DNA from: Helicobacter pylori
GTDB taxonomy: Bacteria > Campylobacterota > Campylobacteria > Campylobacterales > Helicobacteraceae
NCBI RefSeq assembly: GCF_009689985.1
Contig: NZ_QBAW01000005.1
Location: 100,714-164,713 of the forward strand
Direction: 5' to 3'
DNA: 64,000 bases
Part shown: piece after piece, positions 39,645 to 48,907 of the stretch
Position numbering within the stretch: the first letter of the stretch is position 1
Layout: each line of letters opens with the position of its first letter
The notes under the pieces: model-generated
What the model was told of the DNA's origin: nothing
What the model saw: only the letters and a program-made list of their open reading frames with translations
Databases searched by the model: none
Translations under genes and position numbers: made by a program

Positions 39645-41246
39645 ATGTTAGATTCCATCATCTCAATCTTAAGGGTTTTTGTTTTGTTATTCAACACGCC
39701 ATTATTCATCTTTGCTTTTTTGCCTATTGTCTTTTTAGGGTATTTTATCTTGCAAGCTTATGCTAAAAATCCCCTATTCCCTAAACTATGGCTCGTATTG
39801 GCTAGTTTGTTTTTTATGCTTTTTGGAATGTGAAGTATTTGCCCTTATTGGTTGGTTCTATTGTGTTGAATTATCTTGTGTCTTTAAAGATCTATCAAAC
39901 CCAGCCAAATGCTTATAAAAGATTATGGCTTATTTTGGGCTTGATCGCTAATGTTTCACTTTTAGGATTTTTCAAATACACTGATTTTTTCTTAACCAAT
40001 TTCAATCTAATATTGAAGAGCCATTTTGAAACCTTGCATTTAATCTTGCCTTTAGCGATCAGCTTTTTCACTTTGCAACAAATCGCTTACTTGATGGACA
40101 CTTACAAGCAAAATCAAATCATGCAGTCCAAAACGAGAGAGAGAGAGAGAGAGTGAAAACGCTCCTATTTCATTAAATCCCCCTCTTTCATTTTTTTCAC
40201 TTTCGCATTTTTTAGATTACGCTTTATTTGTGAGTTTCTTCCCTCAACTCATTGCAGGACCCATTGTGCATCATAGTGAGATGATGCCTCAATTTAAAGA
40301 TAAAAATAATCAATTTTTGAATTACAGAAATATCGCTTTAGGCTTGTTTATCTTTTCTATAGGTTTGTTTAAAAAGGCTGTTATTGCGGATAATATCGCT
40401 CATTTTGCTGATTTTGGATTTGATAATGCGGCTAGCTTAAGTTTTATTCAAGCATGGATGGCGTCTTTATCTTATTCGTTCCAGCTGTATTTTGATTTTA
40501 GCGGTTATTGCGATATGGCTATAGGCATTGCCCTCTTTTTTAATGTCAGACTCCCTATCAATTTTAATAGCCCCTATAAGGCTTTAAATATCCAAGATTT
40601 TTGGAGGAGGTGGCATATCACTTTGAGCCGCTTCTTAAAAGAGTATTTGTATATCCCTTTAGGGGGTAATAGGGTGAAAGAATTAATCGTGTATAGGAAT
40701 TTAATTTTAGTGTTTTTGATTGGGGGGTTTTGGCATGGGGCTGGTTGGACTTTTATCATTTGGGGGCTATTGCATGGGATTGCTTTGAGCGTTCATAGAG
40801 CGTATTCCCATATCGCTAAAAAATTTCATTTCACTATGCCAAAGATTTTAGCGTGGCTCATCACCTTTAATTTTATCAATCTTGCATGGGTGTTTTTTAG
40901 AGCGAAGGATTTGAATAGTGCTTTGAAGGTTTTAAAGGGGATGGTTGGAGGATATGGTTTTGCACTGCCTCATTTCTTGCAAGGAAAATGGGCTTATTTA
41001 ACCCATTTTCATGTTAAATTTGAACGCTTCGTCAATGATGGAGTCCTACTTGGTCCTACCCTCGTTTTTAATACTACAGTACTCTTTCTAGCTATTCTTA
41101 TATCTCTATTAACTCCTAATAGCATTAACTATACCGAAAAATACACACCAAAATTACATTACGGATTCTATAGTGCTTTTTGTTTTAGTGCTTGTTTGTT
41201 ATTTAGCTCATCTATAGAACAAGAATTTATTTACTTCAATTTCTAA
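39645..41246 (+). pseudogene. Membrane-bound O-acyltransferase (AlgI/PatA type), broken by two frameshifts
   Basis: Three reading-frame pieces (39645-39833, 39830-40156, 40230-41246) add up to one MBOAT protein of about 500 residues with 9-12 membrane helices and the catalytic His region WRRWHITLSRF and FWHGAGWTF. Such proteins O-acetylate alginate or peptidoglycan. A T6 run at 39810 needs one more T to join pieces 1 and 2, and a (GA)9 tract at 40135 needs one more GA (or two fewer) to join pieces 2 and 3. The gene is therefore off here, perhaps reversibly at the GA tract. Two TATAAT boxes (39633 and 39641) precede or overlap the ATG. Confidence 0.85.
40135..40153 (+). repeat. GA dinucleotide tract, (GA)9
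   Basis: Nine GA units inside the O-acyltransferase gene. Codons before it (frame of 39830) end in Arg-Glu repeats and hit TGA just after it. Frame arithmetic shows 10 or 7 units would restore the downstream frame, so strand slippage could switch this tract. Confidence 0.85.
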
Positions 41247-41259
41247 GGACTAGATTGTT

Positions 41260-42355
41260 ATGAAAAATCTAAACAATATCTGCATAGCCATCTTTTTGCC
41301 ATTAATATTTGCTTTTTGCCATTAATATTTGTGGGGCTATTAAACTTTATTATAGATCCTTTTGCTTATTTTAGAAAAAATTCATTTTACAAAAGAGACT
41401 ACAACTTTAATGATACTTTCTTTCTAAGCTACGGACTTATGACACATTATCCTTTCAACAGCATTATCCTAGGCTCATCTGTAAGTGCTAACTTCAATCT
41501 TGAGCATAGCGCAAAAATTTTAGGTCTTCAAAACCCCATTAAATTAACTATGCCGGGCGCATCTTTATGTGAGCTTTTTCCTTATCTAAAGTTAGGGATA
41601 AACAAGCAAGAAGTTTCTACAATTTTACTAGATTTGAGTCTTGGAAATTGCAATAATAGTGGTCGCATTCCTCCATTCTTGTTTAATGACAAACCTAAGT
41701 TAGTTAACGCTATAAAATATTTATTTAACCCTAAAGTTTCTAGCAAATCCCTTTACTACTTAGGGGGTAAGATTTTTGTCAAGCTATTTTTTGCCTTTAG
41801 GGATTATGAGTGGATGTATAATTGGTTTCGCCCAAATGTATACAACCTTGATAGCGTTAAAAATGCGTATTTGGAATACCTAAATTCCATTCATAAGCCC
41901 ATAAACTACACTTTTTAGAAAAACAACATAAAAAAGATATTGAACAAACAGCAAAAGACCATTTGACTCACCTTATTCCCTTGATTAAACAAAACCCAAA
42001 TATCCATTTTATTCTGTGGTTAGCCCCCTACCCACTCTTAAGATACAAAAGTGATGTATTAGTAACTAAAAATCTACAAGAAATCAACAATCAAAAAGAC
42101 CTAACAAGTTTAATGAATATTAAATTATTACAATACAGCAATGTAGAAATACATGATTTACGCACCCTAAACTTTACAACAGATTTAAATCGCTACACAG
42201 ATTTAACTCACTTTGACCAACATGCTCAACATGAAATCCTATTAGCTATCAAAAGCCAAAAATATCGCCTAGATAAAACTAATTTAACAAAATTCAACCA
42301 AAAACTTATCAAAATGATAGAAGACTATCAAATCCCTAAAGAAATTCAAAATTAG
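41260..42355 (+). pseudogene. Partner of the O-acyltransferase (DltD/AlgJ-like), broken by a 20-bp duplication and a frameshift
   Basis: ATG at 41260 with AAGGA upstream opens MKNLNNICIAIFLPLIF, a membrane anchor, but a perfect 20-base tandem duplication (41292-41331) puts the frame onto a stop. Skipping one copy gives a continuous protein through GLLNFIIDPFAYF and SIILGSSVSANF, a GDSL/SGNH-like esterase pattern of AlgJ/DltD partners. A T5 run at 41912 then ends the frame; one more T would continue into LEKQHKKDIEQT and on to 42355 (DLTHFDQHAQHE, with a late Asp-x-x-His). Intact length would be about 358 residues. Sequence is AT-richer than neighbours. Confidence 0.75.
41292..41331 (+). repeat. 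Perfect 20-bp tandem duplication
   Basis: CTTTTTGCCATTAATATTTG occurs twice in direct succession. The unit length is not a multiple of three, so it shifts the frame of the partner gene. Confidence 0.95.
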
Positions 42356-42357
42356 GG

Positions 42358-42936
42358 CTAATTTTTATTAGCGAAATGCCTTTCAATGCAATCGCATAAG
42401 ATGTGGATCATAAGAATGTGCATTTCTTGGATTCGTGGGGTATCATCGCTAGGGACAATCAAAGCCATATCGCTTAAAGGCTTCATTTTCCCCCCATCAC
42501 GCCCCACTAAACTAAGCGTTTTTACCCCTAAATCTTTGGCTTTTTCATAAGCTTTTAGGACATTTTTGGAATTACCGCTTGTAGAAATCCCTATCAAAAC
42601 ATCGTTTTTTACCCCCAACGCTTCTACTTGTCTGGCAAACACTTCTTCATAACCATAATCGTTTGCAATGGCGGTGAGGGCTGAGGTATCCGTGCTTAAA
42701 CTTATTGCGCTCAAGCCTTTCCTTTCCAATTTATAACGCCCGGTCAATTCAGCGGCAAAATGCTGCGCATCGCTAGCACTCCCCCCGTTACCACAAATAA
42801 GGATTTTCCCTTGGTTTTCTAAAGTTTCTATCAAAAGATGAACGCTTTGTTTTAGTGCTTCTTGCAAACTCTCTAAACTTTTTTCTAACGCTTCCTTATG
42901 GGCTAAAAATTCTTTTTTAATCAAACCATCAATCAT
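42358..42936 (-). CDS. gmhA: Sedoheptulose 7-phosphate isomerase
   Basis: First step of ADP-heptose synthesis for the LPS core. The 192-residue SIS-domain protein has [16 protein letters not shown] near residue 50, [11 protein letters not shown] near 117, and ends with an [14 protein letters not shown] helix, all family marks. It overlaps hldE by eight bases. ADP-heptose is also the ligand that H. pylori delivers to the ALPK1 innate sensor of host cells. Confidence 0.96.
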   Translation of the reverse strand: MIDGLIKKEFLAHKEALEKSLESLQEALKQSVHLLIETLENQGKILICGNGGSASDAQHFAAELTGRYKLERKGLSAISLSTDTSALTAIANDYGYEEVFARQVEALGVKNDVLIGISTSGNSKNVLKAYEKAKDLGVKTLSLVGRDGGKMKPLSDMALIVPSDDTPRIQEMHILMIHILCDCIERHFANKN

Positions 42937-44314
42937 TGCATGTCCTTTTAATTTTTTCTATGATAGCGCTTGTGGAATAACCTTCTTCAAACTCCATCAA
43001 ACGGGTTTCTTTAGCAAACTCGCTCCCTATGACTTCTTTATTGAGATAGTCCGCTCCCTTGACTAAAATATCAGGCTTTAGGGCTTGAATCAATTTGATT
43101 GGCGTGTCTTCTTCAAACACCACGACATAATCCACGCAAGACAGACTCGCTAAAAGAAACGCTCTGTCTTTTTCGCTCACTATGGGGCGTTTATCCCCCT
43201 TAAGCCTTTTAATGGAAGCGTCGCTATTTAACCCTACAATGAGAATGTCCCCTAAAGCTTTAGCCTTTTGCAAATAACTCGCATGCCCTTTATGGAGGAT
43301 GTCAAAACAGCCATTGGTGAAAACGATTTTTTGCTGATCTAAAGTTTCTAACAGCTTTTCTAAAGGGAGGATTTTAGGGTGCGTTTGGTTTAAAATCAAA
43401 GCGATTTCTTCTAAACTCGCTAACGCGCTCCCCATTTTACCTACCACCACAGCCGCAGCCGCATTGGCAAACTCGCAAGCTTCTTTTAGGCTCATCGATT
43501 CTAATAAAGAGAGCGTTAAAGACGCGATCACCGTATCGCCTGCCCCGGTTACATCATAAACCTCTTTAGCGATAGTGGGGCAATTGACTAGCTCGCCTTT
43601 TTCTAAAAAAGCGATGCCTTGTTCGCTCAAAGTTACTAAAGGCATGGCGATATGATAAGTTTCTTTTAAGATTTGGAGTGCTTTTGATAAATTCGCATGG
43701 CTGTCTAACTTCAAATGGAGCGCTTGCTCTAATTCAATGCGATTAGGCGTGATCAAACTCGCATGAGAATATTTGCTATAATCCTTCCCTTTAGGGTCGC
43801 ATAAAATGAGCTTGTGGTGTTTGTTGGCTAGAGCGATCATTTTTTGAGTGAGTTCAAAATCCAACACGCCCTTATTGTAATCTGAAAGGATAACGCCATC
43901 TATTTCTTGGATTTTTTCTGTGAAAAAATCTAAAAGTTTTTTTCTTAAATCAGCGTTTAAAGGGTCTTTGATTTCCTTATCCACGCGTGCGATTTGCTGG
44001 TTTTGTGCGATGATGCGCGTTTTGAGCGTGGTGCAACGGGTTTTATCTGTTAAAATTCCTGAAGTGTCAATATTCTTGGCTTTGAGAGCGTTAATAAAAT
44101 GCTCGCCCTCTAAATCATCGCCCACAACCCCACATAAAAAAACTTTAGCTTTTAAAGAAATGAGATTATTAGCCACATTAGCCGCTCCGCCTAAATTCTT
44201 GCTCTCCCTTTGGACTTCTAAAACAGGCACAGGGGCTTCAGGCGAAAGGCGTTCGCTCTTCCCCCACAGGTAATAATCAGCGATCAGATCCCCTATGACT
44301 AGGATTTTTTTCAT
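42929..44314 (-). CDS. hldE: Bifunctional heptose kinase/adenylyltransferase
   Basis: Residues 1-310 are a ribokinase-type heptose 7-phosphate kinase ([34 protein letters not shown]); residues 330-461 are a nucleotidyltransferase ([30 protein letters not shown]). It makes ADP-glycero-manno-heptose from heptose phosphate together with GmhB. Length 461 is normal. It sits between gmhA and hldD, overlapping both by a few bases. Also called rfaE. Confidence 0.97.
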   Translation of the reverse strand: MKKILVIGDLIADYYLWGKSERLSPEAPVPVLEVQRESKNLGGAANVANNLISLKAKVFLCGVVGDDLEGEHFINALKAKNIDTSGILTDKTRCTTLKTRIIAQNQQIARVDKEIKDPLNADLRKKLLDFFTEKIQEIDGVILSDYNKGVLDFELTQKMIALANKHHKLILCDPKGKDYSKYSHASLITPNRIELEQALHLKLDSHANLSKALQILKETYHIAMPLVTLSEQGIAFLEKGELVNCPTIAKEVYDVTGAGDTVIASLTLSLLESMSLKEACEFANAAAAVVVGKMGSALASLEEIALILNQTHPKILPLEKLLETLDQQKIVFTNGCFDILHKGHASYLQKAKALGDILIVGLNSDASIKRLKGDKRPIVSEKDRAFLLASLSCVDYVVVFEEDTPIKLIQALKPDILVKGADYLNKEVIGSEFAKETRLMEFEEGYSTSAIIEKIKRTCND

Positions 44315-45303
44315 GCATGCTGTTCTTTAAAAATCGCATGGATATGGGGCAAATAATCTTTAATGCCGCTTTCTAAATCGTATAAAGGGGTGTAATCCAA
44401 ATCCAAAATAGTGGGTTCAATATGCGCTTGGGTGTGATTTTGGAAGAAAGCGTAAGGGTTTTTGATGTAAGTTACTTTAAAATCCCCTAAATGCTCTTTT
44501 AAAATGCTAACTATTTCATTATAACTTCTGGCTTGGGAATAACCCACATTATAAACCCCGCTTTTTTGAGCCTTCATCGCTTTCACATTCGCTTGGATCA
44601 CATCTTCAATATAGACAAAATCCCTTAATTGCTCGCCAAATTCAAAAAGCTTGACTTCCTTAAACGCCATTATGCCTAAGGCGAGTTGCAAAACCATAGA
44701 AGCGGTTTTTTCTTTATAAAATTCCCTAGGCCCATAGACATTAAAATACCTTAAGCCCACTTGAATATTGTCATTTGAATGGGAGAGGACAAATTCGTCC
44801 ATGCAAAGCTTGGAAAAGCCATAAACATTTTCAGGGCTTTCGTTTTTGCCTACCACATTGGGGGCTTTGGTGTTGCCATAAACGCCCGCTGAAGAAGCGT
44901 AAATCACTTTAGCTTTTTTTGAGCGAGCGATTTCTAAAAGGTTTAAAAAAGCCTGATAATTGGTTTTCATCACTAATTCTTGATCCAGCATGGTCGTATC
45001 AGAGACAGCGGCTTGGTGGAACAAATAATCAAAATGCAATTTTTCTAAACGCCTTAAATCTAAGGGGTTATTAATATCAGCGATAACCACCTCACCCTTA
45101 AAACCGATTAAATTCTTAAAATGCCCTAAGGAACTGGGGCGCTTATTACTAGAGAGTGTGTTACTGCGAAACTTATCCAAAATTACCACTTTAGCTTTAG
45201 GGTAGTTCTCTTGAAAATAAAAGGCCAAATTGCTACCCACAAAGCCAGCCCCACCGGTGATTAAAATCGTTTGATTTTCTAATTCATCATCAATATAACG
45301 CAT
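44311..45303 (-). CDS. hldD: ADP-L-glycero-D-manno-heptose 6-epimerase
   Basis: Last step of ADP-heptose synthesis. The 330-residue SDR enzyme has TGGAGFVGSNLA at 16-27 and the catalytic YGFSK motif, with the family's NVYGPRE and VYNVGYSQARSYNE. It overlaps hldE by four bases. Also called rfaD. Confidence 0.96.
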   Translation of the reverse strand: MRYIDDELENQTILITGGAGFVGSNLAFYFQENYPKAKVVILDKFRSNTLSSNKRPSSLGHFKNLIGFKGEVVIADINNPLDLRRLEKLHFDYLFHQAAVSDTTMLDQELVMKTNYQAFLNLLEIARSKKAKVIYASSAGVYGNTKAPNVVGKNESPENVYGFSKLCMDEFVLSHSNDNIQVGLRYFNVYGPREFYKEKTASMVLQLALGIMAFKEVKLFEFGEQLRDFVYIEDVIQANVKAMKAQKSGVYNVGYSQARSYNEIVSILKEHLGDFKVTYIKNPYAFFQNHTQAHIEPTILDLDYTPLYDLESGIKDYLPHIHAIFKEQHA

Positions 45304-45311
45304 TATTATCC

Positions 45312-45836
45312 TTATTTAATCCAATGGATCATCTCTTTAAGATCTTTGCATTGTATCCAAGAATGAGAAGTTTTTAAAAAATTTGTGGCCAATAAAAGAT
45401 TGTTTTTAACTTTAGCGTTCAAGCCGGCTAACATGTCGCTCTCTTTATCGCCTATCATAAAAGATTGCTCCAAGCAAATTTGATGCTCTCTAGCGGCTTG
45501 CAAAATCAAAAAGGGCTTTGGCTTTCTGCAAGCGCAATTTTCTTCTGGAGCGTGCCTGCAAAAATAGATGCCATCCAAATTAAAACCTAATTCTTTAAGC
45601 AAGCTTTCTTGGAGGTATTCAGTGAGTGTTTCAAAATCCTTAAGGGTGTAATAGCCCCGGTTGATCCCGGATTGGTTGGTGATTAAAAGCAGTTTGTAAC
45701 CTAAAGATTTCGCATGGTTTAGTAATTCAAAAATCCCTTTTTGAAACTCAAAATCTTCTTTTTGACTCACATAGCCTTTATCAATATTGATAATGCCGTC
45801 TCTGTCCAAAAAAAGGGCTTTGTTAGTGGTGCTCAT
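45312..45836 (-). CDS. gmhB: D-glycero-heptose 1,7-bisphosphate phosphatase
   Basis: HAD-family phosphatase acting between the two HldE reactions. The 174-residue protein opens with ALFLDRDGIINID (nucleophile and acid Asp), has LLITNQSGI, the zinc-binding FCRHAPEENCACRKP loop and MIGDKESDM. I start it at the ATG 45836 (MSTTNK); the frame is open further up but those residues are translated from the neighbouring gene's DNA. It overlaps that gene by 14 bases. Confidence 0.94.
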   Translation of the reverse strand: MSTTNKALFLDRDGIINIDKGYVSQKEDFEFQKGIFELLNHAKSLGYKLLLITNQSGINRGYYTLKDFETLTEYLQESLLKELGFNLDGIYFCRHAPEENCACRKPKPFLILQAAREHQICLEQSFMIGDKESDMLAGLNAKVKNNLLLATNFLKTSHSWIQCKDLKEMIHWIK

Positions 45837-46560
45837 GCATTCGCTTGTGATCATGTTGGGTGGTTTCGCTTGAATGATGCATCGCATGGGGGTTTTGGTG
45901 GTTAATGAGCATGATTCCCATATAAAGAATATAAAGCCCAAAAACCCCCATTAAACCTTTAGACAAAAGATTGAAAAATTTCCTATAAGAAACAGAAATT
46001 TTGCTTAAAAAAACCCCCATTAAAAACAACGGCACGCTGGTGCCAAGCCCAAAAGAAAGGCCTAGCATCGCTCCCATAAACGCACTATGACCAAGAATCA
46101 CGCTCGCTAAAAACGAATACACCATCATGCAAGGTAAAAACCCGTTCAACACGCCCAAAAAATACAGCCCTAGAATGTTTTGAGATTGCAAGGTTTTTTT
46201 CATCAAAAAAGAGATGAAAGGGATTTGAAAGCTTAATTTTTCCACTTTAGCCCCCAAGAGCGCCAAACCGATCAAAATAATCCCCATGCTGATGAATAAA
46301 ACACCTCTAAAACCCATGCTCACGCTAAGACTATGCCCTAAACCTGCCACTATAGCCCCTAAAAGCATGTAGGTGCTGATTCTCCCTAAATTATAAAGGG
46401 CATGGCAAGCGAGCTGGTAAGAAAAGCTTGTAACTTTAGAAAATCTTATTTGACTAAACGCGCTCACAATCCCCCCACACATGCCCACACAATGCCCTAA
46501 AGACATGCTCAAAGCGGCTAAAAACATGCCCAAAAAACTCAAATTGTGCATCATTTGCAT
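45823..46560 (-). CDS. TauE/SafE-like membrane protein with His-rich tail
   Basis: A 245-residue inner-membrane protein with about six helices of the COG2836/DsbD_2 type (opens FLAALSMSLGHCVGMCGGIVS). The Cys pair in HCVGMCGG and the last 20 residues, which hold eight His (HAMHHSSETTQHDHKRMHEHH region), point to metal binding. Relatives are annotated as sulfite exporters, cytochrome oxidase maturation or metal permeases; the substrate here is unknown. It overlaps coaX and gmhB at its two ends, so translation is tightly coupled. Confidence 0.8.
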   Translation of the reverse strand: MQMMHNLSFLGMFLAALSMSLGHCVGMCGGIVSAFSQIRFSKVTSFSYQLACHALYNLGRISTYMLLGAIVAGLGHSLSVSMGFRGVLFISMGIILIGLALLGAKVEKLSFQIPFISFLMKKTLQSQNILGLYFLGVLNGFLPCMMVYSFLASVILGHSAFMGAMLGLSFGLGTSVPLFLMGVFLSKISVSYRKFFNLLSKGLMGVFGLYILYMGIMLINHQNPHAMHHSSETTQHDHKRMHEHH

Positions 46561-47222
46561 TCTAATATCCCTGCTTTTTTAAGAGCGATTTCCATCCCGT
46601 CAAAAACCAAACGCTCCTTGCAAACAGAATGAGGTAAAAACGCGCTCAAATACTTCGCATCGCCCCCACAAAGATAGATTTTTTGATTTTTGGCTAAATG
46701 TTGGATACAAGAGATGACGCTTAAAATCATGCCGTAATTCACAGCATCCCTAGTGTTTTTAGGCAAAACTTCTAAAGAATCTAAGGCTTTGAAAGGTTGC
46801 TCTAAAATTTTAGCGCTTTTTTGATACGCATGGATATATTGGGCTAAACCGGGCAAAATACACCCTCCTAAATGCTTGCCCTCTTTGACTAAATCAATCG
46901 TAATCGCGCTCCCCGCATCCACGATCACACCATTATTTACCGCTAAACACGCCATTTGCCGGTCTATCCCAAGCCCCACATAGTCGGTTTCTAAATGAAA
47001 AAATCCTGCAATATTTTTAGCGTTAGGGTAACAATTTAAAAGGGCTTTTTCATTTTCTTCATTCACGCTAATGTAAAAAATTTCCTTTTGAATACCCAAA
47101 CGCTTTAAATCTTCTTTAGCGCTTGAAAAGAGCTGATGGTTTTTTGCAAAATGGATGCGCGTGTTGCCTATATCGCATAAAATCAAATTTTTCAAATCTG
47201 TAAAAGATTGCCTAGCTGACAT
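46551..47222 (-). CDS. coaX: Type III pantothenate kinase
   Basis: First step of coenzyme A synthesis; H. pylori uses the CoaX form, which does not respond to CoA feedback. The 223-residue ASKHA-fold protein has ILCDIGNTRIHFA at 14-26, YVGLGIDRQMA, the catalytic Asp region VIVDAGSAITIDLV and GGCILPGL. It completes the CoA pathway in this window together with coaBC and coaE. Confidence 0.95.
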   Translation of the reverse strand: MSARQSFTDLKNLILCDIGNTRIHFAKNHQLFSSAKEDLKRLGIQKEIFYISVNEENEKALLNCYPNAKNIAGFFHLETDYVGLGIDRQMACLAVNNGVIVDAGSAITIDLVKEGKHLGGCILPGLAQYIHAYQKSAKILEQPFKALDSLEVLPKNTRDAVNYGMILSVISCIQHLAKNQKIYLCGGDAKYLSAFLPHSVCKERLVFDGMEIALKKAGILECK

Positions 47223-47226
47223 AGGC

Positions 47227-48903
47227 TTACTTCTTATTCATTTCTAAAGCTTTTCTTCTTTCTTCAAGCTCTTTTTCATCTCTTTCTTGTTGCTCTTTCG
47301 CTCTTTGTTCAAATTCTCTCGCTCTTTGTTCGGCTTTGGCTTTTTTCTTTTCTTCTTTCAAGCGGCGTTTTTCTTCTTTAGGGCTGAGTTTTGGCGCTTC
47401 TTTAAAAGCGTTACTCTCTTTTGAAACAGGAGCGTTTTTGTTTTCGCCTTGTTGGGTAGCGTTATTTTCGTTGCCTACTTTGTTTTCGTTGCCTACTTTG
47501 TTTTCGTTGTTAGCGTTATTTTGATTGTTAATAGGCTCCATACCGCGTTGATTGGCTTTAACTTCATCCTCTTCAAACCCGCTATTTCTTGGCTTAACTT
47601 TGTTTTCTTCTAAAGGCTGTTTGTTTTCTTTGACTTTATGCCTTTCTTGCAAATAAATAGGAGCGTTCCCTTTTTCGCCTTTTTGAGATTTTTCAGATGC
47701 AGGTTTTTCCACAACGGGATAAAGCTTGGGCTTAAAATTATTATAATCTAAATAATAGCGATCATAATACACCCGATTTTTATCATAAAACACCCCTTTA
47801 TCCAAACGATTGGATGAAAAAAACTTAAAACTGCCTATAGTTGGCGTTTTATAGACATTATACGAATTAAAATCATTCAAATCCACCTCTATCACATACC
47901 CTCGTTTTTCTAAAGAATACAATTTATTATGGTTTAACACAATGGTATTGAGCGAAGCAAAGGGCAGTTTCACGCTGTTTAATTCCCTCAAACTCTTATC
48001 CATTTGCAAAATCTGCCCATCTAGCGTGAGCACGTATAAAGTCCCCTTATCATAAAGCAAATCCACAATATCCCCATCATAGTTGAACTCTTGACCGCTC
48101 ACTACTGAGAGTATTCTTTTCCCTGTGGAAGCGATCATGTTATTGCCATCTACGATAAGGTAAGTGATATTGTTAAAAAACTTATCGCTGCTGATAACAA
48201 TGTTTCTAATGGGCGTAGGGTTTCCATGCACATAATCCACGACTAACAAGCGCCCATCTAGCATAGGAAATACCACGACCGTATCCATAAAAATAGGCAT
48301 CGCCATTAAAGAATTGATCGTGGTGCTTGGGGAACCTTTCTCACTAAAAAGCAATTTTTGAGAAGTGATGTCGTATAAATTCGCTGAATTGTCCGCTAAC
48401 ACCACCGCTAAAAGATTCCCTTTAACGCTCGCACTCAAGGCAAAAGTCTCCAAAGGAATAATAATGGATTTTTGGCTGGCGTTAGGGTTATTGCTAATCA
48501 ATTCCACTTGATGACAGACTTTATCTTGGACTTCTGCTTCAACGCCCTTTAATTTCAATTCCGTTTCTTCAGTCTTAGCCACCTTGCTTTTGCTTGTTTT
48601 TTTATCAATCTTGTTCAAACAATCTTGCGCAAGGATGAAAAACCCTTGACTCTCATTTAAAAAACTGCTTTCATAATTGAAATTCTTACCGATTCTTAAC
48701 TGCGTTAAACCTTTATCGCCTATAACTGCTCCATTTTTCAAAATGGCTCCATAACGATTAGACGAAACGATGCTTTCTTGCAAATGGTTAGGGAAATACG
48801 CTTCGCCTTTAATTTGGTGTTTAGCGGGTTTGAAGTATTTTCTCATGTTACAGCCGCTAAAAACAATTAGGGCTATGAGTAAGATTAAAAATGGTTTGTT
48901 CAT
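47227..48903 (-). CDS. Putative lipoprotein with BamB-like beta-propeller and Lys/Glu-rich tail
   Basis: A 558-residue protein with a signal sequence ending IVFSGC, a lipobox. Residues 95-380 consist of short beta repeats of the form LYDITSQKLLFSEKG, VVDYVHG, LYVLTLDGQILQMDKS and LYSLEKRGYVIEVD, as in PQQ-type propellers such as BamB. From 400 the chain is low-complexity: an Asn/Glu stretch with a repeated NENKVG unit, then a Lys/Glu/Arg helix to the end. The gene upstream codes for a YfgM-like protein, the usual neighbour of bamB. A BamB role is inferred. Confidence 0.72.
   Translation of the reverse strand: MNKPFLILLIALIVFSGCNMRKYFKPAKHQIKGEAYFPNHLQESIVSSNRYGAILKNGAVIGDKGLTQLRIGKNFNYESSFLNESQGFFILAQDCLNKIDKKTSKSKVAKTEETELKLKGVEAEVQDKVCHQVELISNNPNASQKSIIIPLETFALSASVKGNLLAVVLADNSANLYDITSQKLLFSEKGSPSTTINSLMAMPIFMDTVVVFPMLDGRLLVVDYVHGNPTPIRNIVISSDKFFNNITYLIVDGNNMIASTGKRILSVVSGQEFNYDGDIVDLLYDKGTLYVLTLDGQILQMDKSLRELNSVKLPFASLNTIVLNHNKLYSLEKRGYVIEVDLNDFNSYNVYKTPTIGSFKFFSSNRLDKGVFYDKNRVYYDRYYLDYNNFKPKLYPVVEKPASEKSQKGEKGNAPIYLQERHKVKENKQPLEENKVKPRNSGFEEDEVKANQRGMEPINNQNNANNENKVGNENKVGNENNATQQGENKNAPVSKESNAFKEAPKLSPKEEKRRLKEEKKKAKAEQRAREFEQRAKEQQERDEKELEERRKALEMNKK
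47471..47515 (-). repeat. 18-bp tandem repeat in the lipoprotein tail
   Basis: TTTTCGTTGCCTACTTTG occurs twice plus a partial third copy, coding for repeated Asn-Glu-Asn-Lys-Val-Gly. It changes only tail length because 18 is a multiple of three. Confidence 0.8.
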
Positions 48904-48907
48904 TAAA

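Noticed and set aside
47471..47515. CRISPR-like repeat
   Set aside because: It is a short in-frame coding repeat with no spacers and no cas genes in the window.
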